From Alopecurus myosuroides (lineage: Eukaryota; Streptophyta; Magnoliopsida; Poales; Poaceae), in the NCBI GenBank assembly GCA_028641055.1, contig CM054057.1, positions 579,935,940-579,999,939 of the forward strand: a stretch of DNA of 64,000 bases, written 5' to 3'. The translations under genes were made by a program, and so were the position numbers. Of this stretch, positions 9,901 to 19,292 are shown piece after piece (position 1 is the stretch's first letter; every line of letters begins with the position of its first letter). The notes under the pieces are model-generated. The model was not told the origin of the DNA, searched no databases, and was given only the letters and a program-made list of their open reading frames with translations.

Positions 9901-10829
9901 TTCATTGACCCGTATTCGTATCATCAAAACACAGTAGAAAGGTTCAACAAGGATACACCGGATGGTTTGCTAAGGTTTTTGAAGCGACAAAGTACCAAAA
10001 AAGAAATACTTTGGCCATACGGATTCAAGTGAGTGTTACTGTCTTGTAGACATTCCATTTTGCTTACCTGATGTTAAGTGTAATTGATGAGTATGCATGA
10101 CTGCGTGTGTACACGTGCGCAGCGGCCACTTCATATTGTTCATCATTAGAATCGATAAAGGACAAGTTGAAGTCTGGGACTCGTTAACCTGGGGCGCTGA
10201 CACATGGAAGACCGCGCGTCAGATGCTTCAAAAGTATATATATATCGGCCTCTTTCGTTCATCGGCCTCTTTTTCGTTCATTCCTGATATCAAGTAAGTA
10301 ATAATTAACTCTTCTATTAATTTTTCTTTTGTCGCCCAGGGTTTGGCAAATGTTCATCAAGGAAGAACCCGGTACATGGGCAGACATTCTCCACTTTCAG
10401 ATTAACAAAGTAAGTAGTACTACGTACCCTGATTTAAATACCATTACCATTCTCTTGATTATTATTAATTTGACTGAATTATGTTTCTCGTATATAGAAA
10501 GTCCCGCAACAACCACAGGGAACTGATTATTGTGGATACTACGTTTGCGAGTTCATTCACAGGACGATCAATGAGAAATCCCGTACTAGGAGAAATCTAG
10601 AGGTACGTAACCGGATCTTCACAACTTTATTTATGTTGCCATTAATTATGTTTAGTTTTGTTCATAACTTAATTGTTTTCATCTACTTCTTTTCAAGATG
10701 GCACGAAAGCGGGCGCAGCTCAAACCAATCGACCGTTGCAAGGCTATTGCAGAGGAATTTGCAGGATTTCTTCTCACGCAAGTCATAGCAGAAGACGGAG
10801 AATTTTTCCATCCTATGAACCAATTATAG
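6981..10829 (+). pseudogene. CACTA accessory gene: Transposase_24-like + DUF8039-like + Ulp1 (C48) protease, multi-exon, one in-frame stop
   Basis: Exons fit 6981-7241, 7318-8854, about 8892-9754, 9855-10028, 10123-10233, 10340-10409, 10498-10602 and 10698-10829, nearly all with GT/AG borders and matching phases. The N-terminus is acidic (VVDDDDDN). KFVNQCGVVVRD onward is the plant Ptta/En-Spm transposase-associated region, and CEIHMPMGNISFRVA...WNKKHIVF is DUF8039-like. The C-terminus is a Ulp1-type cysteine protease, with His in NGHFILFIIR (10127), Asp in VEVWDSL (10178) and Cys in TDYCGYYVC (10531). Such proteases cleave SUMO-like tags; the role in transposition is unknown. Two faults are visible: TAA at 9420-9422 within the frame before SGPRMGDVGYA, probably once CAA, and a phase mismatch at the 8854/8892 intron. 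Confidence 0.75.
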
Positions 10830-11180
10830 CCAGCTCCCTTCTCTATGCAAGTATACAGCTATTGAAAACGAACTTCAGATTATGTAATTCTCGGTCGATT
10901 ACTTCGTGTTACATGTATATATATATGTACTTTTATTTGGTGCATCAACATTTAACCGCAAACACGGAATCGGAAACACTTAACCGCAAACACGGAATCG
11001 GTGTTTCCGGATACGTATTTCCGATTACGTGTTTTCTGATTATGTAAACGGAAACACGTAAACGGAAACACGTAAACGGAAACCCTGAAAATACGGAACA
11101 CGCCCTAAACCCTAAACCCTAAACCCTAAATACGGAATTGGAAACCCTGAAAAGAAAAGGAAAAAAAAAAGAAAAAAAAG
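10830..11180. repeat. Non-coding 3' part of element B with short repeats and a telomere-like tract
   Basis: Two copies of TTAACCGCAAACACGGAATC lie near 10951-11002. Three or more copies of ACACGTAAACGGAA follow at about 11044-11085. CCCTAAA is repeated four times at 11103-11130 (the plant telomere repeat), followed by an A-rich stretch. No gene is visible. Confidence 0.8.
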
Positions 11181-11346
11181 CTTTAGGACCGGTTGGTGTT
11201 ACCAACCGGTTCTAAAGGTCCTCCGCCTGCGCGCGCTCTTCGGCGCCCACGTGGAGGCCTTTAGAACCGGTTGGTGACTGACTGGTTCTAAAGGGGGGGC
11301 CTTTAGTCCCGGATACGTAGCACCGGTTTTGTATCCGAGTCCAAAG
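11181..11346. repeat. CACTA B subterminal hairpins
   Basis: Hairpins lie at 11181-11217 (CTTTAGGACCGGTTGG with its inverse), about 11260-11293 (CTTTAGAACCGG...GGTTCTAAAG) and 11301-11346 (CTTTAGTCCCGGATAC with GTATCCGAGTCCAAAG). They lead directly into the B terminus. Confidence 0.8.
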
Positions 11347-11366
11347 GCCCTTACAAACCGGTGCTA

Positions 11367-14300
11367 CTAGCCTGTTCTCCACCAGTCTTTCCGTTTCCTC
11401 GGTTTGCTACTCATGTCCTTCAAATAGAAAACCTGAGTGACATCTTTGGCTAGGACGAATGGTTCGTCAAGGTAACCAAGATTGTCGAAATCCACCATTG
11501 TCATTCCGTATTGCTCGTCCACCTTTACCCCACCTCCTGTTAGCTTGAACCATTTGCACCGGAACAAAGGGACCTTAAAGGAGGGTCCATAGTCAAGTTC
11601 CCATATCTCCTCTATGTAACCATAATATGTGACCTTTTGCCCAATCTCGGTTGCTGCATCAAAGCAGACACCACTGTTTTGGTTGGGGCTCTTTTTATCT
11701 TGGGAGATCGTGTAAAATCTATTCCCATTAATCTCGTACCCTTGGAAAGTCGTTATAGTCGAAGATGGTGTCTTGGCCAACATGTACAGCTGATCTCCAA
11801 CATCATTGTCATTCATTAAATGTTTTCGCAACCAACTGCCGAAAGTCTCCATGTGGGCCTTTCTAATCCATGATTCAGGCTTCCGGTTGTCCGAGCGTAA
11901 AATATTCTTGTGTTGCTCGAAGTACAGAGCCACCAAGCTCGAATTTTGCAGAACTGTGTGGTGTGCTTCAGTCATAGAATGACCGTCCATACATATCGTT
12001 GATTTCCTTCCGATCGTGCCTTTTCCACTTAGTCTCCCCTCGTGCCGCGATTGAGGAATACCAATCGGCTTAAGGTCAGGAACATAGTCAATGCAGAACT
12101 CAATTACCTCCTCATTTCCATATCCCTTTACGATGCTTCCTTCTGGCCTAGCACGGTTACGAACATATTTCTTTAATACTCCCATAAACCTCTCGAAGGG
12201 GAACATATTGTGTAGAAATACAGGACCGAGAATGGAAATCTCTTCGACTAGGTGAACCAGGAGGTGCGTCATGATATTGAAGAAGGATGGTGGAAACACC
12301 AACTTGAAACTGACAAGACATTGGACCACATCGTTCTGTAACCGTGGTAGATCTTCTGGACTGATTACCTTCTGAGAGATTGCATTGAGGAATGCACATA
12401 GCTTCAAAATGGCTACTCGAACATTTTCCGGTAGGAGCCCCCTCAAAGCAATCGGAAGCAATTGCGTCATAATCACATGGCAGTCGTGAGACTTCAGGTT
12501 TTGGAACTTTTTGTCCGCCATGTTTATTATTCCCTTTATATTCGACGAGAAGCCAGACGGGACCTTCATACTGCTCAGGCATTCAAAAAAAATGACCTTC
12601 TCTTCTTTGGTAAGAGCGTAGCTGGCACGACCTTGAAACCATTCCGGATGTCGGTCATCTGGGTCTTTCAAAAGTTGCTGGTCCTGCCGTGCTTCCTTTG
12701 TATCATTTGTCTTCCCATACACGCCCAAGAAGCTTAGCAGGTTCACGCAAATATTCTTCGTAACATGCATCACGTCGATTGCAGAGCAGACATCTAGGAC
12801 TTTCCAATACTGTAGCTCCCAAAATATCGATTTGTTTTTCCACATGGGTACGTGCCCGTCAACTCCCAGCGGAACTGATTGCCTGCCAGGACCCTTTCCA
12901 AAGATGACTTTCAAATCCTTGACCATATCAAATATCTCAGCTCCAGTACGTCCCGCAGGCTTCGGCCGGTGATCTGCCTTGCCGTTGAAATGCTTGCCTT
13001 TCTTTCTTACATTATGATTTCGGGGAAGAAATCGACGATGACCCAGGTACACGTTCTTCCTACAATTATCCAAAAATACACTTTCCGTCTCATGTAAGCA
13101 GTGCGTGCATGCTTTGGATCCCTTATTTGACTGTCCCGAAAGGTTACTGAGAGCAGGCCAGTCGTTGATGGTTACAAAAAGCAACGCTCGTAGGTCAAAT
13201 TCCTCTTCTTTGTGCTCATCCCACACAGGTACACCAGGTCTGCCCCACAACTGTAAAAGTTCATCAACTAATGGCCTTAGGTACACATAGATGTCGTTGC
13301 CGGGTTGCTTCGGACCTTGGATGAGCACTGGCATCATAATGAACTTCCGCTTCATGCACAACCAAGGAGGAAGGTTGTAGATGCATAGAGTCACGGGCCA
13401 GGTGCTATGGCTGGAGCTCTGCTCGCCAAAAGGATTCATGCCATCAGTACTTAGACCAAATCTTATGTTCCTTGCGTCAGCTGCAAAATCTTTGAACTCT
13501 CTGTCGATCTTTCTCCATTGCGTTCCATCAGCGGGGTGTCTCAACTCCCCGTCGGACTTACGGTCCTCTTTGTGCCATCGCAACAACTTGGCATGCTCTT
13601 TGTTCCTGAACAGGCGTTTCAACCGAGGTATTATAGGAGCATACCACATCACCTTGGCGGGAACCCTATTCCTGGGTTTCTCGCCCTCAACATCGTCACC
13701 AGGGTCATCGCCTCTGATCTTATAACGCAATGCAGTGTATACATGGCATTCATTCAAATTCTCGTATGCACCGCGGTAGAGGATGCATTCGTTAATGCAT
13801 GCATGTATCTTCAGAACCTCTAAACCTAGAGGGCAGACAACCTTCTTTGCTTCGTACGTACTGGCGGGCAACTCGTTATTCTTCGGAAACATATTCTTCA
13901 ACATTTTCTGCAAATTTTCAAATGATGAGTCAGCTACACCTTCCCGTGCCATCCATTTCAGCAAATCCAGTGTGCAGCCCAGCTTTTTCAGACTATTGTC
14001 GCATCCTGTGTACAGCGACTTCGTGTGATCCTCTAACATGCGATCCAAATTCTCCCTCTCCTTGTCAGTTTCGCAGCGTCTCCGTGTATCAGCAATGGTC
14101 CGACCAAGATCATCAGCGGGCTCATCATGTGCCTCTTCTTCACCTTCACCAAACCCTTCCCCACCTTCAGCATCATCCTCCATGAAAGTATCACCGAAAG
14201 CGTCATGATAGTTGAAATCGATATCATCCTCTTCTTCATGTTCTTCCATTCTAACCCCTTTTTCTCCATGCTTGGTCCAACAATTATATCTTGGCATGAA

Positions 14301-14486
14301 ACCATGCCGAAGCAGGTGCATGTGAACGAATTTTGAGGAGGAGTGACCCTTCTCATTCTTACATTCAGCACATGGACAGATAATAAAACCTCGCTGCTTG
14401 TTCGCATTTGCCACTACGAGGAAATCTTTCAAACCCGTAGTGAACTCGCCGGAGAGTCGGTTACCGTACATCCATTGCCGATTCAT
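11367..14486 (-). CDS. CACTA TNP2 transposase, element C, C-terminally truncated by element B
   Basis: One open frame of 1039 residues from the ATG at 14486 (MNRQWMY). I chose this start because an ATGCAG splice-acceptor-like sequence precedes it here and in element D. The order is: transposase-associated N-terminal domain with Cys pairs (ICPCAECKN) and a His-rich end (HMHLLRHGF), an acidic linker, then the TNP2 catalytic region (LSTDGMNPFG near 13440, TINDWPALSNLSG near 13160, IDVMHVTKNICVNLL near 12760). DUF4218 (LLPENVRVAILKLCAFLN to FERFMGVLKKYVRN) lies at about 12440-12150 and DUF4216 (KVPLFRCKWF...YGMTMVD) at about 11580-11480. The frame ends artificially: after PRKRKD the last residues (WWRTG) are encoded by the inverted terminus of element B. 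The missing tail is present in the relic at 1-2093. It would act at element ends in the nucleus. Activity without the tail is doubtful. Confidence 0.88.
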   Translation of the reverse strand: MNRQWMYGNRLSGEFTTGLKDFLVVANANKQRGFIICPCAECKNEKGHSSSKFVHMHLLRHGFMPRYNCWTKHGEKGVRMEEHEEEDDIDFNYHDAFGDTFMEDDAEGGEGFGEGEEEAHDEPADDLGRTIADTRRRCETDKERENLDRMLEDHTKSLYTGCDNSLKKLGCTLDLLKWMAREGVADSSFENLQKMLKNMFPKNNELPASTYEAKKVVCPLGLEVLKIHACINECILYRGAYENLNECHVYTALRYKIRGDDPGDDVEGEKPRNRVPAKVMWYAPIIPRLKRLFRNKEHAKLLRWHKEDRKSDGELRHPADGTQWRKIDREFKDFAADARNIRFGLSTDGMNPFGEQSSSHSTWPVTLCIYNLPPWLCMKRKFIMMPVLIQGPKQPGNDIYVYLRPLVDELLQLWGRPGVPVWDEHKEEEFDLRALLFVTINDWPALSNLSGQSNKGSKACTHCLHETESVFLDNCRKNVYLGHRRFLPRNHNVRKKGKHFNGKADHRPKPAGRTGAEIFDMVKDLKVIFGKGPGRQSVPLGVDGHVPMWKNKSIFWELQYWKVLDVCSAIDVMHVTKNICVNLLSFLGVYGKTNDTKEARQDQQLLKDPDDRHPEWFQGRASYALTKEEKVIFFECLSSMKVPSGFSSNIKGIINMADKKFQNLKSHDCHVIMTQLLPIALRGLLPENVRVAILKLCAFLNAISQKVISPEDLPRLQNDVVQCLVSFKLVFPPSFFNIMTHLLVHLVEEISILGPVFLHNMFPFERFMGVLKKYVRNRARPEGSIVKGYGNEEVIEFCIDYVPDLKPIGIPQSRHEGRLSGKGTIGRKSTICMDGHSMTEAHHTVLQNSSLVALYFEQHKNILRSDNRKPESWIRKAHMETFGSWLRKHLMNDNDVGDQLYMLAKTPSSTITTFQGYEINGNRFYTISQDKKSPNQNSGVCFDAATEIGQKVTYYGYIEEIWELDYGPSFKVPLFRCKWFKLTGGGVKVDEQYGMTMVDFDNLGYLDEPFVLAKDVTQVFYLKDMSSKPRKRKDWWRTG

Positions 14487-14781
14487 CTGCATTATTATTA
14501 TATAAAGTATATAATTAACCATCATGCATTTGTTAAACTAACTAGCTGGAAATAATACAAATCATGAAAGGTTCAAGTTGCTAACCGCGATCGCGGAGGT
14601 AAAATAAATGAAAACGCTCAAGTGCGGCTCGGACACTTCATATCATGTGTGTTTCATGCTCTCGGGCATTTCATCAAACACCTTGTGTGCATAGGAGGAA
14701 CAAAAAGCAAACCCACCACCCTTTGTGAATATTGTGAGTAGAAGTGACACCAAATGTGGCTAAGTGCAGCCAGCTGAGCCC

Positions 14782-14789
14782 TATATATA
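14782..14789 (-). promoter_or_regulatory. TATA box of the element C transposase
   Basis: CTATATATAG is near-palindromic, about 300 bp upstream of the TNP2 ATG and just inside the subterminal repeats, where CACTA promoters usually lie. A 5' leader intron ending in ATGCAG before 14486 is likely. Confidence 0.55.
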
Positions 14790-14798
14790 GGGATGGGC

Positions 14799-14977
14799 CT
14801 TTAGTCCCGGTTCACCTGGACAACCGCGACTGAAGGCCTTGGGGCCAGCCTGAGGACCTATTAGTCCCGGTTGGCCTGGCCAACCGGGACTAAAGCCCCT
14901 CCTGTCCGCCAGCTGTGGACCGAGCGCGCTTGGCCCAGACTGTTGGTCGCGGGTCTCCACCCGAACCGCGACTAAAG
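14799..14977. repeat. CACTA C subterminal inverted repeats
   Basis: CCTTTAGTCCCGGTTCACC with CAACCGCGACTGAAGG (14799-14838), TTAGTCCCGGTTGGCC with CCAACCGGGACTAAAG (about 14860-14895), and GGTCGCGGGTCTCC with GAACCGCGACTAAAG (14945-14977) form successive hairpins. Confidence 0.85.
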
Positions 14978-15048
14978 ACCCCTATGGTCGCGGGTCGATA
15001 ATTTTGGGGACTAATGGGGGCGTATGGAAGGCCTATTTTCTACCAGTG

Positions 15049-16555
15049 ATCATCACCAGGTCGGAGGATAGGCGTCTCCCAGGTATTTGCCTCACCATTA
15101 CGCGGAAGAAAACGACGATACCCGAAGTACACAACCTTCTTACATTTATCCAGATATATACTTTCGGTGTCATCTAAACAGTGTGTGCATGCATTGTATC
15201 CCTTGTTTGTATGTCCAGAAATGTTACTAAGAGCAGGCCAATCGTTAATGGTTACGCACAACAGCGCTCGTAGGTTAAATTCTTTTTTTTCATGCTCGTC
15301 CCACGCACGTACACCTTCTTCACGCCACAACTGTAAAATTTCATCGACTAACGGTCTTACGTACACATCAATGTCGTTGCCCGGTTACCTCGAGCCTTAG
15401 ATCAGCACTGGCATCATAATGAACTTCCTCTTCATGCACAACCAAGGAGGAATGTTATAGATACATAGAGTCACTGCCAGGTGATACGGCTGCAGCTCTG
15501 CTCACAAAATGGATTCATGCCATCTGTACTTAGACCAAACCATAAGTTCCTTGCGTCACCCGCAAAGCGCGGGAACTTTCTCTCGATTTTTCTCCACTGC
15601 GACCCATTAGTGGAGTGTCTCAACATCTCGTCTTTCTTACGGTCTTCCATGTGCCATCGCAAAAGTTTGGCATGCTCTTTGTTTCTGAACAAACATTTCA
15701 ACCGTGGTATTATAGGAGTATATCACATCACCTTTGCAGGAACCCTCTTCCTGGGGCGCTCACCCTCAACATCTCCAGGGTCGTCTGGTCTGATCTTATA
15801 CCGCAATGCAGTGCATACCGGGCCTTGTTCCAAATTATCGTACTTCTCACCGCGGTAGAGGATGCAGTCATTAATGCAGGCATGTACCTTCTCCACGTCT
15901 AATCTTAGGGGCAGACAAGCTTCTTTGCTTGGTATGTACTGTCGGGCAATTTATTGTTTCTAGGAAGCTTCTTCTTCACTATTTGCAGCAACTTTGTAAA
16001 TCCGATGTCACTCACACCGTTCTTGGCCTTCCATTGCAGCAATTCCAGTGTGCTGCCCAGCTTTTTCTGCCCATCCTCGCAATTTGGATACAACAATTTT
16101 TTGTGATCCTTTAACATCTGCTCGAACTTCACCCTCACCTTTTCAATCTCGCATTTCTTTGCATCCGTAATGGCTTGGCCAAGATCAACGATGGGCTCAT
16201 CTGGTGCCCAGTCTTCTGCTTCTACTTCATCGTTCTCTTCCATTCCAGTACCGGCACCGAATTCAGGGAACATATCATGATAGTTGTCATCATTCTCTTC
16301 TTCTTCGTTGTCTTTCATCATAACCCCTCTTTCTCCATGCTTGGTCCAACAATTATAGCCGTGCATGAAACCAGACTGAAACAACTGGAAGTGAATGACT
16401 CTGTACGAAGAGTGTTCCTTTCGATTGCGACATACAACACATGGACAACACATAAAATTATTCCGCTTGTTTGCCCGGGCCACCTCGAGAAAATAACCCA
16501 TGCCTTTCATGAACGCGGAAGAGCTTCGGTCAGCGTACATCCATTGCCGGTTCAT
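15049..16555 (-). pseudogene. CACTA TNP2 transposase relic, element D (N-terminal part)
   Basis: Starts at the ATG at 16555 (MNRQWMYADRSS) after an ATGCAG acceptor-like sequence. The N-terminal Cys/His domain (MCCPCVVCRN, GFMHGYNCWTKHG) and acidic linker are open down to about 15905. The frame is then broken by indels, with recognisable pieces at 15471-15701 (LRWHMEDRKKDEMLRH, LWFGLSTDGMNPF) and 15049-15366 (MYVRPLVDEILQLW, VTINDWPALSNISG). It ends abruptly at the right terminus of element C. Compared with C it retains roughly the first 40-45% of the protein. It is not functional. Confidence 0.88.
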
Positions 16556-16873
16556 CTGCATTATATGATTATTAATTAAGAACTGTTACAGAACACTGTG
16601 AATAGAGAAATGACCAATGTTACATCGACAGATGAATGGATAAAGTTGGTACCTCAATCGAGAAGGAAAGAAGGAGGAGAAAGATTATTTAATTAAGTGT
16701 GGCTCGGACAAATTAAATCCTGTTTGTTTTCTGTGAGCTGAGATGGCGTTATGCTCTCGGGCATTTCATCGAACACCTCTTGTGCATAGGAGGGAAAAAA
16801 ATGAGCACACATTCCACAACTAGAATATGTCCTCCAAAGTGAGTGGCATGAGGAAAGGAGAGGGCTGACAGGC

Positions 16874-16881
16874 TTTATATA
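16874..16881 (-). promoter_or_regulatory. TATA box of the element D transposase
   Basis: TATATAAA on the minus strand (CACTATATAAAGCC) lies about 320 bp upstream of the TNP2 start codon, matching the position of the TATA box in element C. Confidence 0.6.
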
Positions 16882-16894
16882 GTGTGGGGAGGGG

Positions 16895-17085
16895 GGTCTT
16901 TTGCCCCGGTTGGAGCCACCAACCGGAGTAAAAGGTGTTGCAGGCCTTTTACCCCGGTTGGAGCCACCAACTGGGGCAAAAGCCCCCCCCCCACGAGGCG
17001 CCCTGTTTGCCCCAGCCCCAGCTCTGCACCCTTTTACACCGGGTCGTAACCGAGCCGGGGCGAAAGGGCTGTTCACCACCGAGCA
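16895..17085. repeat. CACTA D subterminal inverted repeats
   Basis: TTTTGCCCCGGTTGGAGCC pairs with CCAACCGGAGTAAAAG (16897-16935). TTTTACCCCGGTTGGAGCC pairs with CAACTGGGGCAAAAG (16947-16982). A third weaker pair, CTTTTACACCGGGTCG with CCGGGGCGAAAG, lies at about 17030-17068. Confidence 0.85.
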
Positions 17086-17107
17086 AAAGCCACATTCTCC
17101 ACTAGTG

Positions 17108-17480
17108 ATGATAGGCGTGATGATAGGAGTACTCATGATTGGCGTGATGAACACCAAGATGACGCACTGATTAGCGCAGTCCGAACTCGAGAGGAGGTGG
17201 CCGTGGACGTGGACGTGGGTGCACTCCAACTCCATGCAAGAAGGAGTCATATGCCAAATATGTAAGAAAGAAGGACACCCTACAAATCTGGTTTTTCATT
17301 CTAGGACCAAGCATAATTAAATTGACTATTACTTTGTCCGAGAAATGGTTGCAAGCAAACTTGTCGATATTAGGTTCATCTCCAGTAAAGTTTAGATATC
17401 TAATGGTTTTACAAAAACCTTGTCTGTAGCAAAGTTACATGAGTTTAACCTTGAATATTTACATACGGCTTAGATTAAGG
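17108..17480 (+). other. Weak copia Gag-like scrap and unassigned sequence
   Basis: An Arg/Gly-rich segment (RGGGRGRGRG near 17190) is followed one frame away by VICQICKKEGHPTN near 17248. That looks like a CCHC zinc knuckle whose last Cys is missing, as in the end of a copia Gag. It is flanked by stop codons. The rest has no recognisable content. The identification is tentative. Confidence 0.3.
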
Positions 17481-17484
17481 AGAA

Positions 17485-18960
17485 GGTGGGTTGTTAGACA
17501 TTGTAATAGGTTCAGAGTTAGATATTGTCAACCTCAAGTTCTTGCTATTGTGTTTTGAGGCCATGTTGGGCCTCAAAATAAACTTCGACAAGAGCGAGGT
17601 GGTCGTCCTCGGATATACCCAGGAGGACCAACAGCGGATAGTGGACAACCTCAATTGCAGGTTGACCACCTTCCCTGTTAACTATCTAGGGGTTCCTCTG
17701 AGTGACTCCAGGATTCTCATCAAGGACCTTGAGCCTACGGTGGGAAGGGTGAGAAAGAAGGCAGATCCCTGGCGTGGACTCTTTACCTCCAAGGGAAGCA
17801 AGTCCGTGCTGATCGGGGCCTCCTTATCTAGTTTCCCCTCCTATTTGATGTGGATTTACTCCCTTCCAGAGGGAGTCCATGCAGCTTTTGACTAGTAACT
17901 CTCGCGCTTCTTCTAGCAAGATGTTAATGGCAATCAGAAATACCACATGGTCAAGTGGGCGGATGTGTGCGCCCCCAAAGATTTTGGGTACATAGGGATT
18001 ATGGCGTCCCGTAAGATGAATGTGGACCTCATGCTGAAATGGGTGTGGCGCATTCTACGGGAGGAGGGGGGCCTCTGGCTCCAGCTCCTTAAAGCCAAAT
18101 ACTTGCAGGACCGCCCGCTCCTTTCATGTGACTGTCAGGACGGATCTTTATTTTGGAGGTCCATCAAGTCCATTAAGCAAGACATTAGGAAGGGTGCTAG
18201 GTTTAGTGTTGGTGATGGCCGAGAGACCATGTTCTGGTTGGACCCTTGGCTTCGCGAGCGGGCGCTACAGCTTGAGTTCCCGAGGCTTTTCGCTATCTGC
18301 TATGAGCCCTCCCTACTGGTAGCATCGGCGGTCCAGAATGGGCATTGGAACATCGTGTTTCGACGCACTTTTGGGCCGGCTGAGGCCGCTGAGTGGGAGG
18401 CGCTCAGAGGCGAGCTGCCTGACTCCCTTCCAGGGGGCCCTGACTAGGTAACCTGGTGACTGGTCCCCTCGGGGTCCTTCTCGGAAAATTGGCGTATAGG
18501 GCCCAGTTCTCTGGGCCAGTTAGGTCGTGGGTGTCTCCTCTCTGGAAGGCCCCATTACCGCTGAAGATTAAGATTTCCGTTTGGCAACTATTACCGGATA
18601 GGCTTCCCTTTGGGACTAAAGTGGCGAAGCGCCATGGCCCGGGGGGATGGACTGTGCCCCTTATGTAGGTGCCCGGAGTCGAGTACACACATCTTCTTTG
18701 TGTGTCCCGCTGCCCGATTTGTGTGGAACTTCGCCCATGAGGCGTTGGGGCCGATGTGGGAGGACTCGGACGTCGGTAAGTTCCTGGAAGACCAGGCACA
18801 CCGGGCTGGAGGGGGTTCTCGCCTCTTCTGGCCGGTGTTCGCGGCTTTGATGTGGTCCTTGTGGACAACTCGCAATAAGATGGTGATTGAGAAGATTTTT
18901 CTGTGTCGTGCGTGTCTGACTCCTTGTTCAAATGTTTGTCTTTGTTGTAGAAGTGGTACC
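17485..18960 (+). pseudogene. LINE ORF2 relic: reverse transcriptase end and zf-RVT
   Basis: LKFLLLCFEAMLGLKINFDKSE and VNYLGVPLSDSRI (17530-17720) are the region after the catalytic YxDD motif of a plant non-LTR reverse transcriptase. MVKWADVCAPKDFGYIG, LKWVWRIL and DGRETMFWLDPWL follow at 17947-18260. The zinc-binding zf-RVT part (PLKIKISVWQLL, GLCPLCRCPESSTHIFFVC, LMWSLWTTRNKMV) lies at about 18560-18890. Stops and frame changes at 17893 and 18445 and in the zf-RVT region make it a pseudogene. The endonuclease and catalytic RT are absent, as expected for a 5'-truncated copy. The RT would copy LINE RNA at a nicked target. Confidence 0.88.
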
Positions 18961-19292
18961 CATTGTGTAGGCAGCGGGATAGGGCGCGGCTAGACGGCTA
19001 CATCGACAGACCCCATGTTGCCGCGCGCCCCATCGCCTCCTCGGTGCCCCCCCTGAGGCGGCGCTCCCCTCTCCGTCCCCCCTGGCGGTTCTTCAGTTGT
19101 TCTACCCACACCACCTCCCCCTCCGCCCCCTTCTTTCTTCCTTTTGTTTCTTTTGTCTTTGGGCATTGTTGTTTGTTGTTGCCCCAGCATTTGCCACCAG
19201 GGTGTGTACTCGTGTTGTACCTGCTACTCTGTATGGTTGTTCGGGCGGTTGCTTTATTTATAAAGCAGGGCGAAAGCCTATTTCGAGAGTAA
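17485..19292 (+). mobile_element. 5'-truncated L1-type LINE
   Basis: This is the ORF2 relic plus a 3' tail of CT-rich sequence ending near TTTATAAAGCAGGGCGAAAGC (19258-19280), which looks like a plant LINE 3' end. I see no clear poly(A) tail or target duplication, so the right border is approximate. Confidence 0.7.

Larger units (their letters stand above)
5457..11386 (+). mobile_element. CACTA element B (left end not resolved)
   Basis: The right terminus at 11370-11386 (GCCTGTTCTCCACCAGT) resembles the ends of C (GCCTATTTTCTACCAGTG) and D, except for its last base or two. It is preceded by subterminal hairpins at 11181-11346. Immediately to its right, the minus-strand TNP2 of element C is cut in mid-gene, so B inserted into C. 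The left part begins right after the end of A with a GC-rich leader of the B gene. Whether A sits inside B or simply abuts it cannot be settled here. Confidence 0.65.
11387..15048 (-). mobile_element. CACTA element C, interrupted by B
   Basis: The 5' terminus is on the right at 15031-15048, GCCTATTTTCTACCAGTG, i.e. CACTGGTAGAAAATAGGC read on the minus strand. Inside it lie subterminal inverted repeats, a TATA box and TNP2. The left part is lost beyond the B junction at 11386/11387. C itself lies in the TNP2 gene of element D. Confidence 0.85.
15049..17107 (-). mobile_element. CACTA element D (5' part), interrupted by C
   Basis: The 5' terminus on the right at about 17089-17107 is GCCACATTCTCCACTAGTG, i.e. 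CACTAGTGGAGAATGTGGC on the minus strand. Subterminal repeats, a TATA box and the TNP2 N-terminal half follow. The remainder should lie left of element C's missing left end, outside this window. Confidence 0.85.

Noticed and set aside
10910..11160. Possible satellite or CRISPR-like array (short repeats around 10951-11090)
   Set aside because: The repeats are few, irregular and without unique spacers of constant length. The context is a plant transposon subterminal region.
17108..17310. Gly/Arg-rich stretch plus CxxC...H motif as a host RNA-binding protein
   Set aside because: Frames are broken and the pattern fits the end of a copia Gag. The evidence is too thin for a gene call.
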